Assembly (NCBI GenBank): GCA_013285425.1
Contig: CP053447.1
Location: 64,954-128,953 of the forward strand
DNA length: 64,000 bases
Direction: 5' to 3'
Source: Ignavibacteriota bacterium
GTDB taxonomy: Bacteria > Bacteroidota > Ignavibacteria > Ignavibacteriales > Ignavibacteriaceae
Both the position numbers and the translations under genes were made by a program. Under the pieces are notes generated by a model. It was not told where the DNA came from. It worked only from the letters and a program-made list of their open reading frames with translations, and did not search any database. Below are positions 63,611 to 64,000 of the stretch, one piece after another. Each line of letters starts with the position of its first letter. Positions within the stretch are counted from its first letter, which is position 1.

Positions 63611-64000
63611 ATGATAGATGAGATAGATTTAAGGATTCTCCGCACTTTGCAAAAAAAAGGTAGGACAAAACGAAATGAACTAGCTGATGAAGTAAAACTT
63701 TCTATTCCTTCTGTAAGTGATCGATTGAATAAACTTGAAGAGAAAGGAATCATTGAAGGCTATTACGCTAAACTGAATCGCAAAGAATTTAATTATGATA
63801 TAATGGCGTTTATCCTTGTGATAATGGATTCGTCAAAACATTATAAAAATCTTATAACAAAAGTTGAAAAAATTCCAGAGATACTTGAGTGTCATGCAGT
63901 TCTTGGTGAAGGGTCTCATTTATTAAAAGCCCTTGTAAAAAATACAGAAGCACTCGAAAAGATTCTTTCCGAAATTCAATCCTGGCAGGGTGTAACTGGC
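63611..64000 (+). CDS. Lrp/AsnC-family transcriptional regulator (cut by right edge)
   Basis: An ATG at 63611 opens 130 codons to the window edge. Residues 1-50 are the winged helix MIDEIDLRILRTLQKKGRTK, NELADEVKLSIPSVSDRLNK, LEEKGIIEGYYAKLN; residues ~60-130 are the AsnC ligand-binding ferredoxin-like domain (IMAFILVIMDSSKHYKNLIT, VEKIPEILECHAVLGEGSHL, LKALVKNTEALEKILSEIQS). Family members are about 150-160 residues, so roughly 25 are missing. It likely senses an amino acid and acts as a dimer or octamer. Confidence 0.92.
   Translation, partial: MIDEIDLRILRTLQKKGRTKRNELADEVKLSIPSVSDRLNKLEEKGIIEGYYAKLNRKEFNYDIMAFILVIMDSSKHYKNLITKVEKIPEILECHAVLGEGSHLLKALVKNTEALEKILSEIQSWQGVTG

Overview
The window is AT-rich and looks like a chromosomal segment from an Ignavibacteria-type member of the Bacteroidota/Chlorobi group. 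Evidence for this is the type IX secretion (T9SS) sorting tails built on NYPNPFNP and ending KKMLLLK, a PorV/PorQ-type outer-membrane protein, a TonB-dependent receptor with an N-terminal carboxypeptidase-regulatory-like domain, TAnnTTTG promoter boxes, and a heme-delivery (Ccm) operon whose CcmE carries the Cys variant. I saw no rRNA, tRNA, prophage, insertion-sequence transposase or CRISPR array.

Layout. 1-3.6 kb: the end of an MgtA-type P-type ATPase, a decayed stretch, a fosmidomycin-resistance-like MFS pump and a urea transporter. 3.7-9.7 kb (minus strand): monomeric NADP-isocitrate dehydrogenase, a four-unit tandem array of hairpin repeats, phosphate acetyltransferase, a decayed stretch holding a copy of a GlcD tail, and cysS. 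9.8-14.4 kb: a plus-strand island of envelope genes (frameshifted lipoprotein, TIG-lipase, PQQ-like propeller, small beta-barrel) inside a long minus-strand region and bracketed by inverted copies of a dispersed repeat. 14.4-22.8 kb (minus): a tight housekeeping operon yggS-divIVA-pnp-4TM/coiled-coil protein-ileS-dksA-like-lspA-rluD. 23.7-27.7 kb: a frameshifted T9SS subtilisin, htpX and an unknown exported protein. 27.8-38.3 kb: one long run bamD - acyl-CoA thioesterase - FG-GAP-like protein - frameshifted MXAN_6640-type metallopeptidase - ccmA-B-C-D-E - (gap) - ccmF. 38.5-44.2 kb (minus): GlcD-type FAD oxidase, glycosyltransferase, miaA and a cyclic-nucleotide-binding/GAF/degenerate histidine-kinase protein. 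44.3-45.8 kb: ECF sigma factor, zinc-finger anti-sigma-like protein, FmdB-type zinc ribbon, rhodanese. 46.1-55.0 kb: an outer-membrane operon of TonB receptor, giant Ca-loop protein, PorV-like protein and a glycogen/starch-binding-fold T9SS protein. 55.1-64 kb: SGNH/TPR protein, SurA-like PPIase, a NodU-type carbamoyltransferase cluster (SxtJ-like, DUF5989-like, small basic protein, GT2), a Ycf48-like T9SS protein and the start of an Lrp/AsnC regulator.

How it fits together. Much of the window builds and stocks a Gram-negative envelope: LspA processes lipoproteins, BamD inserts barrels, SurA-like PPIase chaperones them, HtpX degrades failed membrane proteins, CcmA-F mature c-type cytochromes, and T9SS cargo is exported. 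The best candidates for something new are (a) the carbamoyltransferase / SxtJ-like / DUF5989-like / basic peptide / GT2 cassette, (b) the hairpin-repeat families and the strand-flipped island they border, (c) the cyclic-nucleotide-binding pseudo-histidine-kinase divergent from an ECF sigma module, and (d) the histone-tail DksA-like protein with a rearranged zinc finger. Several genes are broken by single-base changes in homopolymer runs (C8, T6, A6); these may be real phase switches or decay, or sequencing errors, and must be checked on reads.
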